NCBI GenBank assembly: GCA_937957985.1
Contig: CALGOH010000148.1
Location: 1-48,142, forward strand
Reading direction: 5' to 3'
DNA length: 48,142 bases
From: an uncultured Verrucomicrobiae bacterium
GTDB taxonomy: Bacteria > Verrucomicrobiota > Verrucomicrobiia > Verrucomicrobiales > Akkermansiaceae
Part shown: positions 1-7,973 of the stretch, piece after piece
Layout of the letters: each line of letters begins with the position of its first letter
Numbering within the stretch: the stretch's first letter is position 1
Translations under genes and position numbers: made by a program
The notes under the pieces: generated by a model
Seen by the model: only the letters and a program-made list of their open reading frames with translations
Told to the model about the DNA's origin: nothing
Databases searched by the model: none

Positions 1-290
1 CCGAAGCATCCGTTGATGAACTCGGTCGTGATCTCGGCCACCGTGTGGCTCGGCCTCCCGCGCAGTATCGGCTTATTGCCTCGGGCCTTCTCGTCGCCCT
101 TGTCCGGCGCGTGGAGCGGATGCACCGCCCAGCCGAGCGTGTCGGCATACAAGCTCGCGGCGGCAAGCCGGTCGAGGTCGTTGATGTCGGCGGGGATGAC
201 GGCCGACATGGCGGATTTCGGGGGAACCGGGTTCCCTGCTTCTCCGCGGGAATCACGAGTCACCGGCGCGTCTGGTGCATCGTCCATCAT
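1..290 (-). CDS. Primase-polymerase (Prim-Pol) N-terminus, partial
   Basis: This reading frame begins at 290 and runs off the left edge, leaving 96 codons with no stop. After about 35 variable residues it reads AASLYADTLGWAVHPLHAP and then a basic stretch ending NKPI. That is the opening of the bifunctional DNA primase/polymerase N-terminal domain, where an alpha helix is followed by GWxVxPL and a lysine before the first strand. Such enzymes prime and extend DNA in phages, plasmids and integrated elements. Its start overlaps the preceding gene by ATGA, and it is the last visible gene of a five-gene minus-strand operon. The catalytic acidic residues lie outside the window, so activity cannot be judged. 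A second ATG follows immediately at 287 and could be the true start. Confidence 0.62.
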   Translation of the reverse strand, partial: MMDDAPDAPVTRDSRGEAGNPVPPKSAMSAVIPADINDLDRLAAASLYADTLGWAVHPLHAPDKGDEKARGNKPILRGRPSHTVAEITTEFINGCF

Positions 291-757
291 TCGGCGCACC
301 TCCCCAGGATCGCGTTGATGATGAACTTCGCGCGCCGGTCCTGCTCGGCCTTCAGCGTGCGGGTCGCGATGGCCGACCATGCGTAGGTCGGATAGGATGG
401 ATCGTCCGCGAAGATCGGCCAGACCCACCCGCGCTCGGTGAGAAGCCGCATCAGGTTGGGACCCGTGTCCGGTCCGAATTCACCCTGATGCACGGTGAGT
501 GCGTATGGGTTGACGATGGCGGAGTAGCTCCCCGGCAGCAACACGCCGCAGGTGACGCGCCACAACCGAAGGTCCGGTTGCAAGGTATTCACCCTGATCG
601 CCATCACCGGGTCGGACCCGACGAGGATCGTGCTGCTGCGGAGGCGGTTCCGGATGCCGGCGGTGTTCAACCCATCACGGAGTGCTCGGATGAGTTCCCG
701 TTTGCTGGCCTTGCGGGTCGGGGGCTTCGAGTGGTGTGGATCGGGAAGAGGATTCAT
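287..757 (-). CDS. Conserved hypothetical protein in replication operon
   Basis: This is a 156-residue protein with no signal peptide or membrane segment. I do not recognise its family. The N-terminus is basic and polar, and the middle carries aromatic and proline residues. The start at 757 was chosen because its ATG overlaps the helicase stop as ATGA, and its own stop overlaps the next start the same way. The open frame extends 20 codons further upstream, but that part would lie inside the helicase gene. Tight coupling between a helicase and a primase-polymerase suggests a small replication accessory protein. That role rests on position alone. Confidence 0.7.
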   Translation of the reverse strand: MNPLPDPHHSKPPTRKASKRELIRALRDGLNTAGIRNRLRSSTILVGSDPVMAIRVNTLQPDLRLWRVTCGVLLPGSYSAIVNPYALTVHQGEFGPDTGPNLMRLLTERGWVWPIFADDPSYPTYAWSAIATRTLKAEQDRRAKFIINAILGRCAE

Positions 758-1992
758 TGGTGTGCGGATGCGTGGAAATCGATGGCGCGCTGGGAGACGA
801 AAACGCCCTTGGGCCAATCCTTGAGGTGGAGGCCGTCGAGGGTGCGGACGCGTGACAGGGCGACGTATCCCTGGCCGGGCTCGCGGGCGGCCCGGATGTC
901 AACGAGCGCGGAGTCGAGCGTGAGCCCTTGCGCCTTGTGGATCGTCAGCGAGTAGGCGAGCCGCAGCGGAAACTGGGTGAAGGTGGCGCCCGCCCGGTCG
1001 TTCTGGTCGTACTGCCAGGTGTAGGGTTCGACCTCGATCTCGTTATGACCGGTCATAACCCGGAGCGAGTGGCGGCCGAGCGAGACGACGGTGCCGGTCT
1101 GCCCGTTGACGAACCCGGCGTCCGGGCGGTTCACCGTGAAGATGACCCGGGCGCCGACCTTGAGCCGCAGCTCCTTCGGCGTGAGCAGGTTCTTTTCGAG
1201 GAAGGCGATTTGGTGGGGCGGGCCGACCGTTTCCGCGAGGTGCCCCCACTCGTCTCCGGGTAGCTCACCGAGGCAGTAGTTGTTCCACTTGTCGACCTGG
1301 ATGTTGTGGGTAAGCAGGCGCGTCAGGTCCCGTTCGGGGAACATCGCGACGCGCGGCTGGAGGACGGAAACCACCTCGCGGTCGAGCCGGCCGACCCGGA
1401 ACTTCGACAGGGCACCGGCGAACTCCGGGTCGTCCTGGCGGCGGATCTGAGTCAGCTCGACCGTCTCGAATCCCGCTGCCGACCATGCGTCGGCCTCGAA
1501 TGCCCAGTCGTAGGGAAGGTAGGGCCGGGTGCGGACCGGCGGGAGCTGGAGGAAGTCCCCGGTCGAGATCACCTGGATCCCGCCGAACGGCCGGTCGTCA
1601 CCACGGATCGCCCGGCAGTGGAACTCGAGGTAATCCAGGAGCCGGCCCGGGAGCATCGAGATTTCATCGATGACGAGCCGGCGGGCACGGCGGACCCGAT
1701 TGAAGGCCGCCCGGATCCCGAACCGCTGGTCCCGGGTGAGCTGGCGGAAGTAGTCGTCGAACGATTGGCCGTGCTTCGGGCCGATGAGCATGCCGCTCCA
1801 CCGGTGCACCGTCATGCCGCCGACATTCAGTGCCGCGATGCCCGTCGAGGCGGTGACCTCGGTGTCCGGATGCTCCGACGTGAACGCGTCGATGTTGAAG
1901 CTCTTGCCGGTCCCCGCCGGCCCGGTCAGGAAGACATTCCGACCGGACGCGGCGAGGGAGGCGAATCGCAGCTCAGGAGTGAGGGCGGCCAT
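754..1992 (-). CDS. PIF1/RecD-like ATP-dependent DNA helicase
   Basis: This 412-residue superfamily 1 helicase would unwind DNA 5' to 3' using ATP. Walker A, GPAGTGKS, is at residues 24-31. The Walker B segment LVIDEISML is near residue 112, and GDFLQLPPV, typical of PIF1/RecD enzymes, is near 150. The C-terminal motifs THKAQGLTLD-like (seen as TIHKAQGLTLD) and GYVALSRVRTLDGL match motifs V and VI. The length fits the short PIF1-type helicases of phages and mobile elements, without the N-terminal domains of RecD. The gene sits between a PD-(D/E)XK nuclease (6-bp gap) and a small unknown protein (ATGA overlap), so a role in replication or recombination of a mobile element is likely. Confidence 0.9.
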   Translation of the reverse strand: MAALTPELRFASLAASGRNVFLTGPAGTGKSFNIDAFTSEHPDTEVTASTGIAALNVGGMTVHRWSGMLIGPKHGQSFDDYFRQLTRDQRFGIRAAFNRVRRARRLVIDEISMLPGRLLDYLEFHCRAIRGDDRPFGGIQVISTGDFLQLPPVRTRPYLPYDWAFEADAWSAAGFETVELTQIRRQDDPEFAGALSKFRVGRLDREVVSVLQPRVAMFPERDLTRLLTHNIQVDKWNNYCLGELPGDEWGHLAETVGPPHQIAFLEKNLLTPKELRLKVGARVIFTVNRPDAGFVNGQTGTVVSLGRHSLRVMTGHNEIEVEPYTWQYDQNDRAGATFTQFPLRLAYSLTIHKAQGLTLDSALVDIRAAREPGQGYVALSRVRTLDGLHLKDWPKGVFVSQRAIDFHASAHQ

Positions 1993-1998
1993 ACCGGG

Positions 1999-2862
1999 TC
2001 AGGCGGGGACGGGGGCTGCGGGTGGCGTGTCGTCGCGCGGCGGGGCATCGGCGACCGGGCAGTAGCCCCGGGTGAAGACCCAGAGCTGACGGGCGGCGAG
2101 GAACGCGCGGAACCGGGCTGGCGCTTCGAGCGGGTCCCAGATGCGGGTGACCACGGGGACCGGTTCGGTGCTGCCGATCACCACGCTGGCGGTTTCGGCA
2201 CCCGACAGCTTCGGATCCACAGCGACGAGTGCCTGCCGGTAAGCTTCAAGCTGGAGTGGCCAGACTTCGTAGAACCCGGGAGCGAAGTTTCCCTTCCGGT
2301 CGCGGCGCGTCTTCTGCGTCTTGAAGTCGATCACCGTCGGCCGGCCTGTGCTGCGAAGCGTGGCGACCAGGTCGACGCGTCCGGCATACCCCCACTCCGG
2401 ATGGGACACGGCGGCTTCGACCGCATGGACCTGGGCGACTTCCGAGTCGAACCACTGGCGCGCCGGCTCGAACAAGCGGGCGACATCCGGGTTCTCCGGC
2501 AGATCGCCCGATTGGGCGTAGCGTTCGATCGCCCGGTGCACCGCGCTACCGAGTTCGGCGGCGTCGCGCACCTGCTGGTTCATGTCGATGACCACGCGCC
2601 CGGCGAAATCATCGTCGGTCTCCCCGGGCTTCCGAGGAAGCGTGAGCGCGGCAAGGATCGCCTGCTCCTGCTTCCGCGCGTTGAGGCCCGGTTTGGCCAG
2701 GACACCGAGGACGTTGGTCACGCTCGGGTAGAGTCCGAGCTTGCGGGCGTCGCGCAGGTTGGTCGGGCGGGTGCCCTTCCCGTCGGCACGCTCCACTTCA
2801 TGCATGGGCGTGCCGTCGGGGTAGTACCAGTGCGACCCGGATTCGGGACGTACGAGGATCAT
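1999..2862 (-). CDS. PD-(D/E)XK family nuclease (RecB/Cas4-like)
   Basis: This is a 287-residue soluble protein. A conserved histidine in GSAVHRAIERYA precedes the nuclease core. The core is GYAGRVDLVATL (metal-binding Asp), then TVIDFKTQKTRR near residue 177 (the D-x-K part), then LQLEAYRQAL, the usual QxxxY helix of RecB-like nucleases. This order identifies a phage or mobile-element exonuclease related to RecB and Cas4. It probably processes DNA ends for recombination or replication, together with the adjoining helicase and the upstream protein. Gaps to both neighbours are under 10 bp. No iron-sulfur cysteine cluster of the Cas4 type is visible, so the simpler RecB-like class is preferred. 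Confidence 0.85.
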   Translation of the reverse strand: MILVRPESGSHWYYPDGTPMHEVERADGKGTRPTNLRDARKLGLYPSVTNVLGVLAKPGLNARKQEQAILAALTLPRKPGETDDDFAGRVVIDMNQQVRDAAELGSAVHRAIERYAQSGDLPENPDVARLFEPARQWFDSEVAQVHAVEAAVSHPEWGYAGRVDLVATLRSTGRPTVIDFKTQKTRRDRKGNFAPGFYEVWPLQLEAYRQALVAVDPKLSGAETASVVIGSTEPVPVVTRIWDPLEAPARFRAFLAARQLWVFTRGYCPVADAPPRDDTPPAAPVPA

Positions 2863-2866
2863 CGTA

Positions 2867-3580
2867 TCAAAAGGGGATGTTGTCCTCGTCGATCTCGATC
2901 CCGAGCACCTCGGCCGCGGCCTGGAGAGCGTCGATCAACTCGCGGTCCGCCTTGAGCGGCTTCGGGTTCTCCATCGCGTCCGGCAGCCAGCGGACGACCA
3001 ACGCTTCGACCGACTCACGGTCGAGGTCGCCGAGGTCGAGACCGGAGTGCTTTCCAACGTGCACCTTCGTCCGGCGCCAGTCGGTGGAGTCGTCTTTCCC
3101 GCCGGCTGCAGCGCGGAACTGCTCGTCGTCCTTCGGCTTGCGGTCCTTCACGCGGACATACTTGCCACAAGGCTTGAGCGGATTGTCGGAGCGGTCCGGA
3201 CGGATCAGGCCGATGTTGGCGAACGTCTTCCCCTGCCATTCGGCGTGGACCACCGAGACCTTGGCGGTGCGGCCGACCAGCGATTCGGTATCGAACTCGG
3301 CCTGCTCGGCGACGCTCAGGTCGCGGCCATACCATTGGCGGAGGAACTGGCGGAACGCGCTCTTCTCATGGATCGAGGCGGTGAAGTTCCGGCTGAAGAG
3401 GAGGAACCGGCTGCCGTCCTCGCGGGTCTCGGTGGTTTCAAAGACGACGCGGAACGTCTCGCGTTCGCCGAAGCTCGACTGGGTCGTCTTCAGCGGCGTG
3501 ACATCGACGCAAACGGCGACGCCGTCATATTCAGGGTGGGGTTCAAAGGTCGAAGGACCGGAATTGGAACTGAGCTTCAT
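2867..3580 (-). CDS. Phage-type conserved protein, possible ssDNA-binding protein
   Basis: This 237-residue protein starts at the ATG at 3580. The frame is open 27 codons further, but that part is basic and unlike the rest. The first 130 residues hold beta-rich segments and the pattern FLRQWYGRDLS, then LVGRTAKVSVVHAEWQGKTF and ANIGLIRP. This pattern is known from phage proteins encoded next to nucleases and helicases, some of which are annotated as single-strand-binding or recombination accessory proteins. The tail is acidic (EIDEDNIPF at the end), as in many SSB proteins. It is the first gene of the minus-strand operon and is divergent from the ATPase gene at 3830. The DNA-binding role is inferred from context and the acidic tail. 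Confidence 0.75.
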   Translation of the reverse strand: MKLSSNSGPSTFEPHPEYDGVAVCVDVTPLKTTQSSFGERETFRVVFETTETREDGSRFLLFSRNFTASIHEKSAFRQFLRQWYGRDLSVAEQAEFDTESLVGRTAKVSVVHAEWQGKTFANIGLIRPDRSDNPLKPCGKYVRVKDRKPKDDEQFRAAAGGKDDSTDWRRTKVHVGKHSGLDLGDLDRESVEALVVRWLPDAMENPKPLKADRELIDALQAAAEVLGIEIDEDNIPF

Positions 3581-3829
3581 TGGTTGGATGTGTTTGTTGG
3601 TCTTGGCCGTCGCAGGGCACTCACCGGAGCGCCTTTTGCGAACGTCGTGACCGTCACACATCCCCCGGTGTCAAATCTCCCGGCTGCGGCATCGGGTGCG
3701 CCTTCCATACGTTCGTCCGTATGGATGTCCGGGTCGGTGTCATCACCGGTATCATCCGCATCATATGGATCGTGATACCGGTATCGTCCGGGCTGGAATT
3801 TGAACCCGCCGGACGGCTATTTGAGCCCC
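3581..3829 (+). promoter_or_regulatory. Divergent promoter region with several palindromes
   Basis: This 249-bp gap separates the leftward replication operon from the rightward ATPase operon. It holds GTGAC-C-GTCAC at 3647-3657, CATACG-6nt-CGTATG at 3706-3723, and a perfect 12-bp palindrome GATACCGGTATC at 3774-3785. GGTATCA at 3749-3755 pairs with TGATACC at 3773-3779. A TTGACA-like box lies on the minus strand at 3669-3674, with its expected -10 position falling inside the first palindrome, although no good -10 sequence is visible. The density of dyads suggests repressor or response-regulator binding sites serving both directions. Candidate regulators are the adjacent response regulator or a factor outside the window. 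Confidence 0.45.
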
Positions 3830-5704
3830 ATGAAGATTGACAAGATCATCTCTCTCACGGTTGTCGGCGGTCTCCTTGACGGGACCTGCATCGAATTCCT
3901 CGCCGACTTCAACTGCATCATCGGTCCTCGCGGAACCGGCAAGACGACGGTGCTCGAACTGATCCGCTGGGCACTCGACGAGCTGCCCAGGAAGGACCTG
4001 TCACCCGCAGCCTACCGCAGGCTCGAATCGTTGATCGATGGCAACCTCCAGGGTGGGAGGGTTGAGCTTGCCGTCGAGAACAGCGATGGGATCCGCTTCT
4101 ACGTCACGAGGACGGCGGGCGACGCTCCGATCGTCCTCGATACCGATCGTCAGCCCACTGCCATCAGCGCCAGCGGCGGAGCGTTTTTCCGCGCGGAGAT
4201 TTTCAGCCAGAATGACATCGAGACCATCGCCGATCACAGCAAGTTCCAGCTTGAGCTGATCGATAGCTTTGCCAGGGACGAGATTGCCGCTCAGGACTGG
4301 GAGGCTGAAGAGATCGCGGACGACATCGTCGCGCATGCGAGGAAGATGGAACCGGTCGTGGCCCGTCTCGCTGCCCTCGATGAGGAGGTCAAGCAGCTCC
4401 CGTTGATCGAGGAGAGGCTCAAGGGGATGGCAGCGAAGGGCGATGAGACCGCGACCAAGGTCAACAAGGCTCACGAGGAGAAGGCGCTCCGGGATCGTGA
4501 GACTCGTCTCATTGAGTTTGCGGACGGGTTCCTCGATGAACTTGATACCGAACTGGCAGAACTGGCCGGACGATTCCGAGCGGAGTTCAAGGGAAAGTTC
4601 CCTGAGGATCTGGTCGGTGGTCCCAACGGGGAAATCATCGCCTCGTTGAAGAAGAGGCTCGGCGACGCGTCACAGGCGCTGAAGGCGGCGATCCAATCCG
4701 GACGCGAATCGCTCGCCGAGTGCAAGACGGGAGTCGAAGCCGATCGTGAGGCACTCAGGCTCAAGCACACTGCCCAGGATGTTGCCTTCCGCGAGCTGAT
4801 CGAGAAGCACAAAAAGCACCAGGCGCAGTCCACCGAGCGGGTGGCGCTGGAGCGGAAGCGCAATCAGTTGAAGGAAAGCAAGGCCGCTGCCGCCGAACTG
4901 AAGAAGCAGATCAAGGAAGGTGAGAAGCGCAGGCAGGAGCTCCTCAAATCCCTCTCCGAGTGCCGCGATAGCCGGTTTGCCATCCGGAAGGGGGTGGCCG
5001 ACCGGTTGAACAAGGCGCTCGCTCCCAACATCACGGTGAGCATCCAGCAGGCCGGCAACGTCGAGGCCTATCAGAGCCTGATCGAGAATACGCTTCAGGG
5101 TGCCGGGGTGAAACAGCGGGTCGTCGCGGCGAAACTGACACCGAACATCCCGCCCACCGATCTTGCCGAGATGGTGCGGAAGCAGGACGCTCTCGGGCTT
5201 CAGGAGAGCGCGGATCTGAATGTCGATCAGGCCAACAAGGTCGTGGCGGCCTTCAACCGTCTCGAACGCCTGGCGGAATTGGAGACCGTCGCATTGGAAG
5301 ACGCTCCGTCGATCCGGCTCCGGGTCGGCGACCAGGAGAAGGATTCACTCACCTTGTCCACCGGCCAGAAATGCACCACGATCCTGCCCATCCTTCTGCT
5401 GGAGGGGGGGAATCCGCTCCTGATCGACCAGCCCGAGGACAACCTCGACAACCGGTTCATCTTCGAGACGGTCGTCGACAACATCGAGAAGGTGAAACCG
5501 CTCCGACAGCTCATTTTCGTGACCCACAATCCGAACATCCCCGTGCTCGGAGACGCATCGCGCGTGTTCGTGATGGAGTCCGACGGGGAACGGGCAGGTG
5601 TGTCGGCTTTCGGTTCCGTCGATGACTGCCGGTCCCAGATCGTGACGCTCCTCGAAGGAGGCGAGGAGGCGTTCCGCCAGCGTGGTGCCCGCTACGACCT
5701 CTGA
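3830..5704 (+). CDS. SMC/RecF-like AAA ATPase with coiled coil
   Basis: This 624-residue soluble ATPase has Walker A GPRGTGKTT at residues 32-40. The ABC-type signature LSTGQK is near 509, Walker B LLIDQPED near 530 with the D-loop NLDN next, and a switch histidine in VTHNPN at about 566. Between the head halves, residues 150-430 are charged and heptad-rich, as expected for a coiled-coil arm. This is the layout of the SMC/RecF/Rad50-like and TrlF/PtuA-like ATPases found in defence loci, where they sense invading DNA or control an effector. The start at 3830 (MKIDKIIS) leads directly into the first beta strand. The gene is first in the six-gene array and is followed 4 bp later by the histidine kinase. 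No nuclease motif is apparent, so it is more likely a sensor or regulator. Confidence 0.88.
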   Translation: MKIDKIISLTVVGGLLDGTCIEFLADFNCIIGPRGTGKTTVLELIRWALDELPRKDLSPAAYRRLESLIDGNLQGGRVELAVENSDGIRFYVTRTAGDAPIVLDTDRQPTAISASGGAFFRAEIFSQNDIETIADHSKFQLELIDSFARDEIAAQDWEAEEIADDIVAHARKMEPVVARLAALDEEVKQLPLIEERLKGMAAKGDETATKVNKAHEEKALRDRETRLIEFADGFLDELDTELAELAGRFRAEFKGKFPEDLVGGPNGEIIASLKKRLGDASQALKAAIQSGRESLAECKTGVEADREALRLKHTAQDVAFRELIEKHKKHQAQSTERVALERKRNQLKESKAAAAELKKQIKEGEKRRQELLKSLSECRDSRFAIRKGVADRLNKALAPNITVSIQQAGNVEAYQSLIENTLQGAGVKQRVVAAKLTPNIPPTDLAEMVRKQDALGLQESADLNVDQANKVVAAFNRLERLAELETVALEDAPSIRLRVGDQEKDSLTLSTGQKCTTILPILLLEGGNPLLIDQPEDNLDNRFIFETVVDNIEKVKPLRQLIFVTHNPNIPVLGDASRVFVMESDGERAGVSAFGSVDDCRSQIVTLLEGGEEAFRQRGARYDL

Positions 5705-5708
5705 TCCG

Positions 5709-6848
5709 ATGCGACCGTCAACGATAGAAGCCAGGCTGGCGGCCCTTCGGGCGGATCGTGACTCGATCGATTGGACCGAGCGGGCCGGCCTTGTGGATGC
5801 GATCCTGGAAGGATCGAGCCGGGCGCGCACTCTTCCGCCTTCAGCTTTGGCGCTCATCGAGTTGCTTGCGGTCGATCCGAAGTGGGAAGTCCGCAAGACG
5901 GTCGCAGTCAACCTCCACAAGCTCGCGGAGAATGATTTCGCGGGGGTCGCGGCAAAGCTCACCTCGGACGAGAACGCGTATGTGAAGGCCGCTGCGGACC
6001 GTGCCCTCGCCAAGCGCCGCAAGGGCCACGCGGGTGCGGTGAAACGGGCACGAGGGTTGGACCGGATGGACGACGAATTGCACAGGTTGGAAAGGAAGCA
6101 TGGGGCCGAGACTGCGGCGCTCGTCCGGGACCTCGCACAGCGCATGTACGAAGGTCTGGTCGGGGCCAGCGTCCACGAGATGCGCAGCGTGGTCACCGCG
6201 ATGAAGGTGAACATCGAGCAATTGGAGCGTGCCGCCGACAGCGAAACCCAGGAAGTAGCCCGGCGGGTCTGCCCGCGGTTGGCGCGTTCGGTGGCATTCC
6301 TCGAGCGCCTCCTGGACGACATGCGCGACTACACGCAGGCGCCGACCCGCGAACGCGCGACCGAGAAGGTCCTCGACCTCGCGGTTGAGGCGGGCGAGAT
6401 GGTTCAGGCCGAATTCGCCGCCATGGGGCGCGAGCATTCGCCGGTGAAAGTAGCAGGAAGGATTCCGAAGGACCTCGTCGTGCATGTCTCCCGCGACAGG
6501 ATCGTCCTGGCGCTGCGGAATCTGATCAAGAATGCCTACGACGCCTTCATGATCGACGAAGTCAGCTTCAATCCGGGCACGATCGAGATCACTGCGTGTG
6601 GTGGAGCAAACGGTGTGAGGATCTCTATCAAGGACGACGGAATGGGATTGAACGCGGAGGAACTGGAGAACGTGAGGCAGTTTGTGCCGGGGCGCTCGTC
6701 GAAGGCGAAGCTGGGTACCGGATTCGGACTCCCCATCGCCCGGAAAAACATCCGCGCCCACGGAGGGGACCTCCGGATTGAGAGCGAGGAGGACAAGGGG
6801 ACCGAGGTGGTGGTTTGGTTGCCGGCGGAAGGGAGGTCCACCAAATGA
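5709..6848 (+). CDS. Soluble HEAT-repeat histidine kinase
   Basis: This 379-residue protein has no membrane segment. Residues 45-102 form HEAT-like helical pairs (WEVRKTVAVNLHKL and YVKAAADRAL). A helical linker leads to the H-box SVHEMRSVV with the candidate phospho-acceptor His156. The ATPase domain shows the N-box NLIKNAYDAF, the G1 box DDGMGL, and the G2 box GTGFGLPIARKNIRAHGG near the C-terminus. It is thus a complete cytoplasmic HisKA/HATPase kinase with a protein-interaction front end instead of a periplasmic sensor. It should phosphorylate the response regulator, whose start overlaps its stop by ATGA. The HEAT part could receive a signal from the ATPase encoded 4 bp upstream. The ATG at 5709 was preferred over an in-frame start inside the ATPase gene. 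Confidence 0.88.
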   Translation: MRPSTIEARLAALRADRDSIDWTERAGLVDAILEGSSRARTLPPSALALIELLAVDPKWEVRKTVAVNLHKLAENDFAGVAAKLTSDENAYVKAAADRALAKRRKGHAGAVKRARGLDRMDDELHRLERKHGAETAALVRDLAQRMYEGLVGASVHEMRSVVTAMKVNIEQLERAADSETQEVARRVCPRLARSVAFLERLLDDMRDYTQAPTRERATEKVLDLAVEAGEMVQAEFAAMGREHSPVKVAGRIPKDLVVHVSRDRIVLALRNLIKNAYDAFMIDEVSFNPGTIEITACGGANGVRISIKDDGMGLNAEELENVRQFVPGRSSKAKLGTGFGLPIARKNIRAHGGDLRIESEEDKGTEVVVWLPAEGRSTK

Positions 6849-7873
6849 AGCCGATCGCACTCATAGTTGAGGACGACCCGGAGATTCGAGAGGCTCTTGC
6901 CGACCGGCTGGAGTCGCTCGGCCACGACTATCACCCGGCCAGTTCGCAGGTTGAGGCCCGCGAACGACTGTCCCGGTGCACCTACGACTACATCCTGCTG
7001 GATCTTGAGCTACCGATCCGGATCGGCCGTCCTCCTTCAATCACCGTTGGCAAAAACATCCTCCGTGAGATCCGGGAGAGCGACCGGCACATCGGCGTGC
7101 CGATCCTCGTGGTCACCGCCCACGGCCACGACAAGCCTGATCTCGCCGTCGAGGTGATGAAGGCGGGTGCCTCGGACTTCGTGAAAAAGCCCTTCGAGGA
7201 TCTCGACGAGCGGATCATGGAAGCCCGTGGCAAGAAAGTCGCCCCGGCTGTGGCTCCGGGCTGCACTACGGAGACTTTCGCTGCGCTGGGGACGCTTGAA
7301 GGAGCGGAGCTGTCGTTTTTTGAAGACCGGATCGAACTTGCCGGGGTCGAAATCTGCGTGCCCGACAACGGTGTGATCTGGCGGATACTGGGGGTGCTCG
7401 TTGAAACCCGTCCTGATGGGACCCGCCGTGGCTATCCCGGGAAGGCACTCTCCCAGGAACTCGGGATGCTTCGGGGTCAGAATGCGGTTGGCGAAGCCAT
7501 CAGCCACTTCCGCCGGAAGCTCGTCACCACGATGTCCAGTGCCGGGTTCGAGGCGGATTCCGACTCGGTCGTCCTCACGGGGAAGTCTGGATACCAGCTC
7601 AATCCGGCGCTCCGGGTAAGGGTGGAACTCTCGGCGAAAAAGCCCCGGACGCCGGACGACGAGGATCTGAGCGGGGAAGAGCGGCAGAGTTGGATCCTGG
7701 AGCAGCTCGCGGCCAAGAGGAAATTGAAGCGGGTCGACATCGAGGAGCAGTTCAGGAAGTCAACCGCCACGGTGAAGCGCGACCTCGGGGCACTGGACGA
7801 CCGGATCGAGTTCGTTGGCACAGGGCGCAACGGATACTACGCCCTCAGGAAGGCGGCGGCTGGGCGGGTGTGA
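6845..7873 (+). CDS. Response regulator: REC, OmpR-like wHTH, DeoR-like HTH
   Basis: This protein has 342 residues. The receiver domain shows the acidic pair ED-D at 9-11, the phospho-acceptor Asp53 in YILLDLELP, Thr91 and Lys115-Pro116. Residues 150-255 resemble an OmpR-type winged helix: a strand-rich lead, ISHFRRKLVTT as recognition helix, and a GKSGYQLNP wing. The last 70 residues (RQSWILEQLAAK then STATVKRDLGALDDRI and GRNGYYAL) look like a DeoR-type helix-turn-helix. Two predicted DNA-binding regions in one regulator are unusual. The start at 6845 overlaps the kinase stop. A 100-bp gap with an inverted repeat separates it from mod, its likely target. A decayed copy of its 3' end is found at 44180-44446. 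Confidence 0.87.
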   Translation: MKPIALIVEDDPEIREALADRLESLGHDYHPASSQVEARERLSRCTYDYILLDLELPIRIGRPPSITVGKNILREIRESDRHIGVPILVVTAHGHDKPDLAVEVMKAGASDFVKKPFEDLDERIMEARGKKVAPAVAPGCTTETFAALGTLEGAELSFFEDRIELAGVEICVPDNGVIWRILGVLVETRPDGTRRGYPGKALSQELGMLRGQNAVGEAISHFRRKLVTTMSSAGFEADSDSVVLTGKSGYQLNPALRVRVELSAKKPRTPDDEDLSGEERQSWILEQLAAKRKLKRVDIEEQFRKSTATVKRDLGALDDRIEFVGTGRNGYYALRKAAAGRV

Positions 7874-7914
7874 GCCTGCTTGAAACTGCGTCACGGCTTG
7901 CCGGGATTCAGGAG

Positions 7915-7952
7915 AGCGGGCTAGCCTTCTCCGGCCAGACCGCTAGCCTGCT
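7915..7952 (+). promoter_or_regulatory. 11-bp inverted repeat upstream of mod
   Basis: The left arm AGCGGGCTAGC (7915-7925) and right arm GCTAGCCTGCT (7942-7952) pair over 11 positions with one G-T wobble and a 16-base loop. It occupies most of the only sizeable gap inside the six-gene array, ending 21 bp before the mod start at 7974. It could be an operator for the upstream response regulator, or an RNA hairpin that delays restriction expression relative to sensing genes. There is no T-tract, so a simple terminator is less likely. Confidence 0.45.
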
Positions 7953-7973
7953 GACCCACACCGTACCGCACAA

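Noticed and set aside
1306..2955. 549-residue open frame opposite helicase and nuclease genes
   Set aside because: It crosses three real genes with good motifs and lacks any domain.
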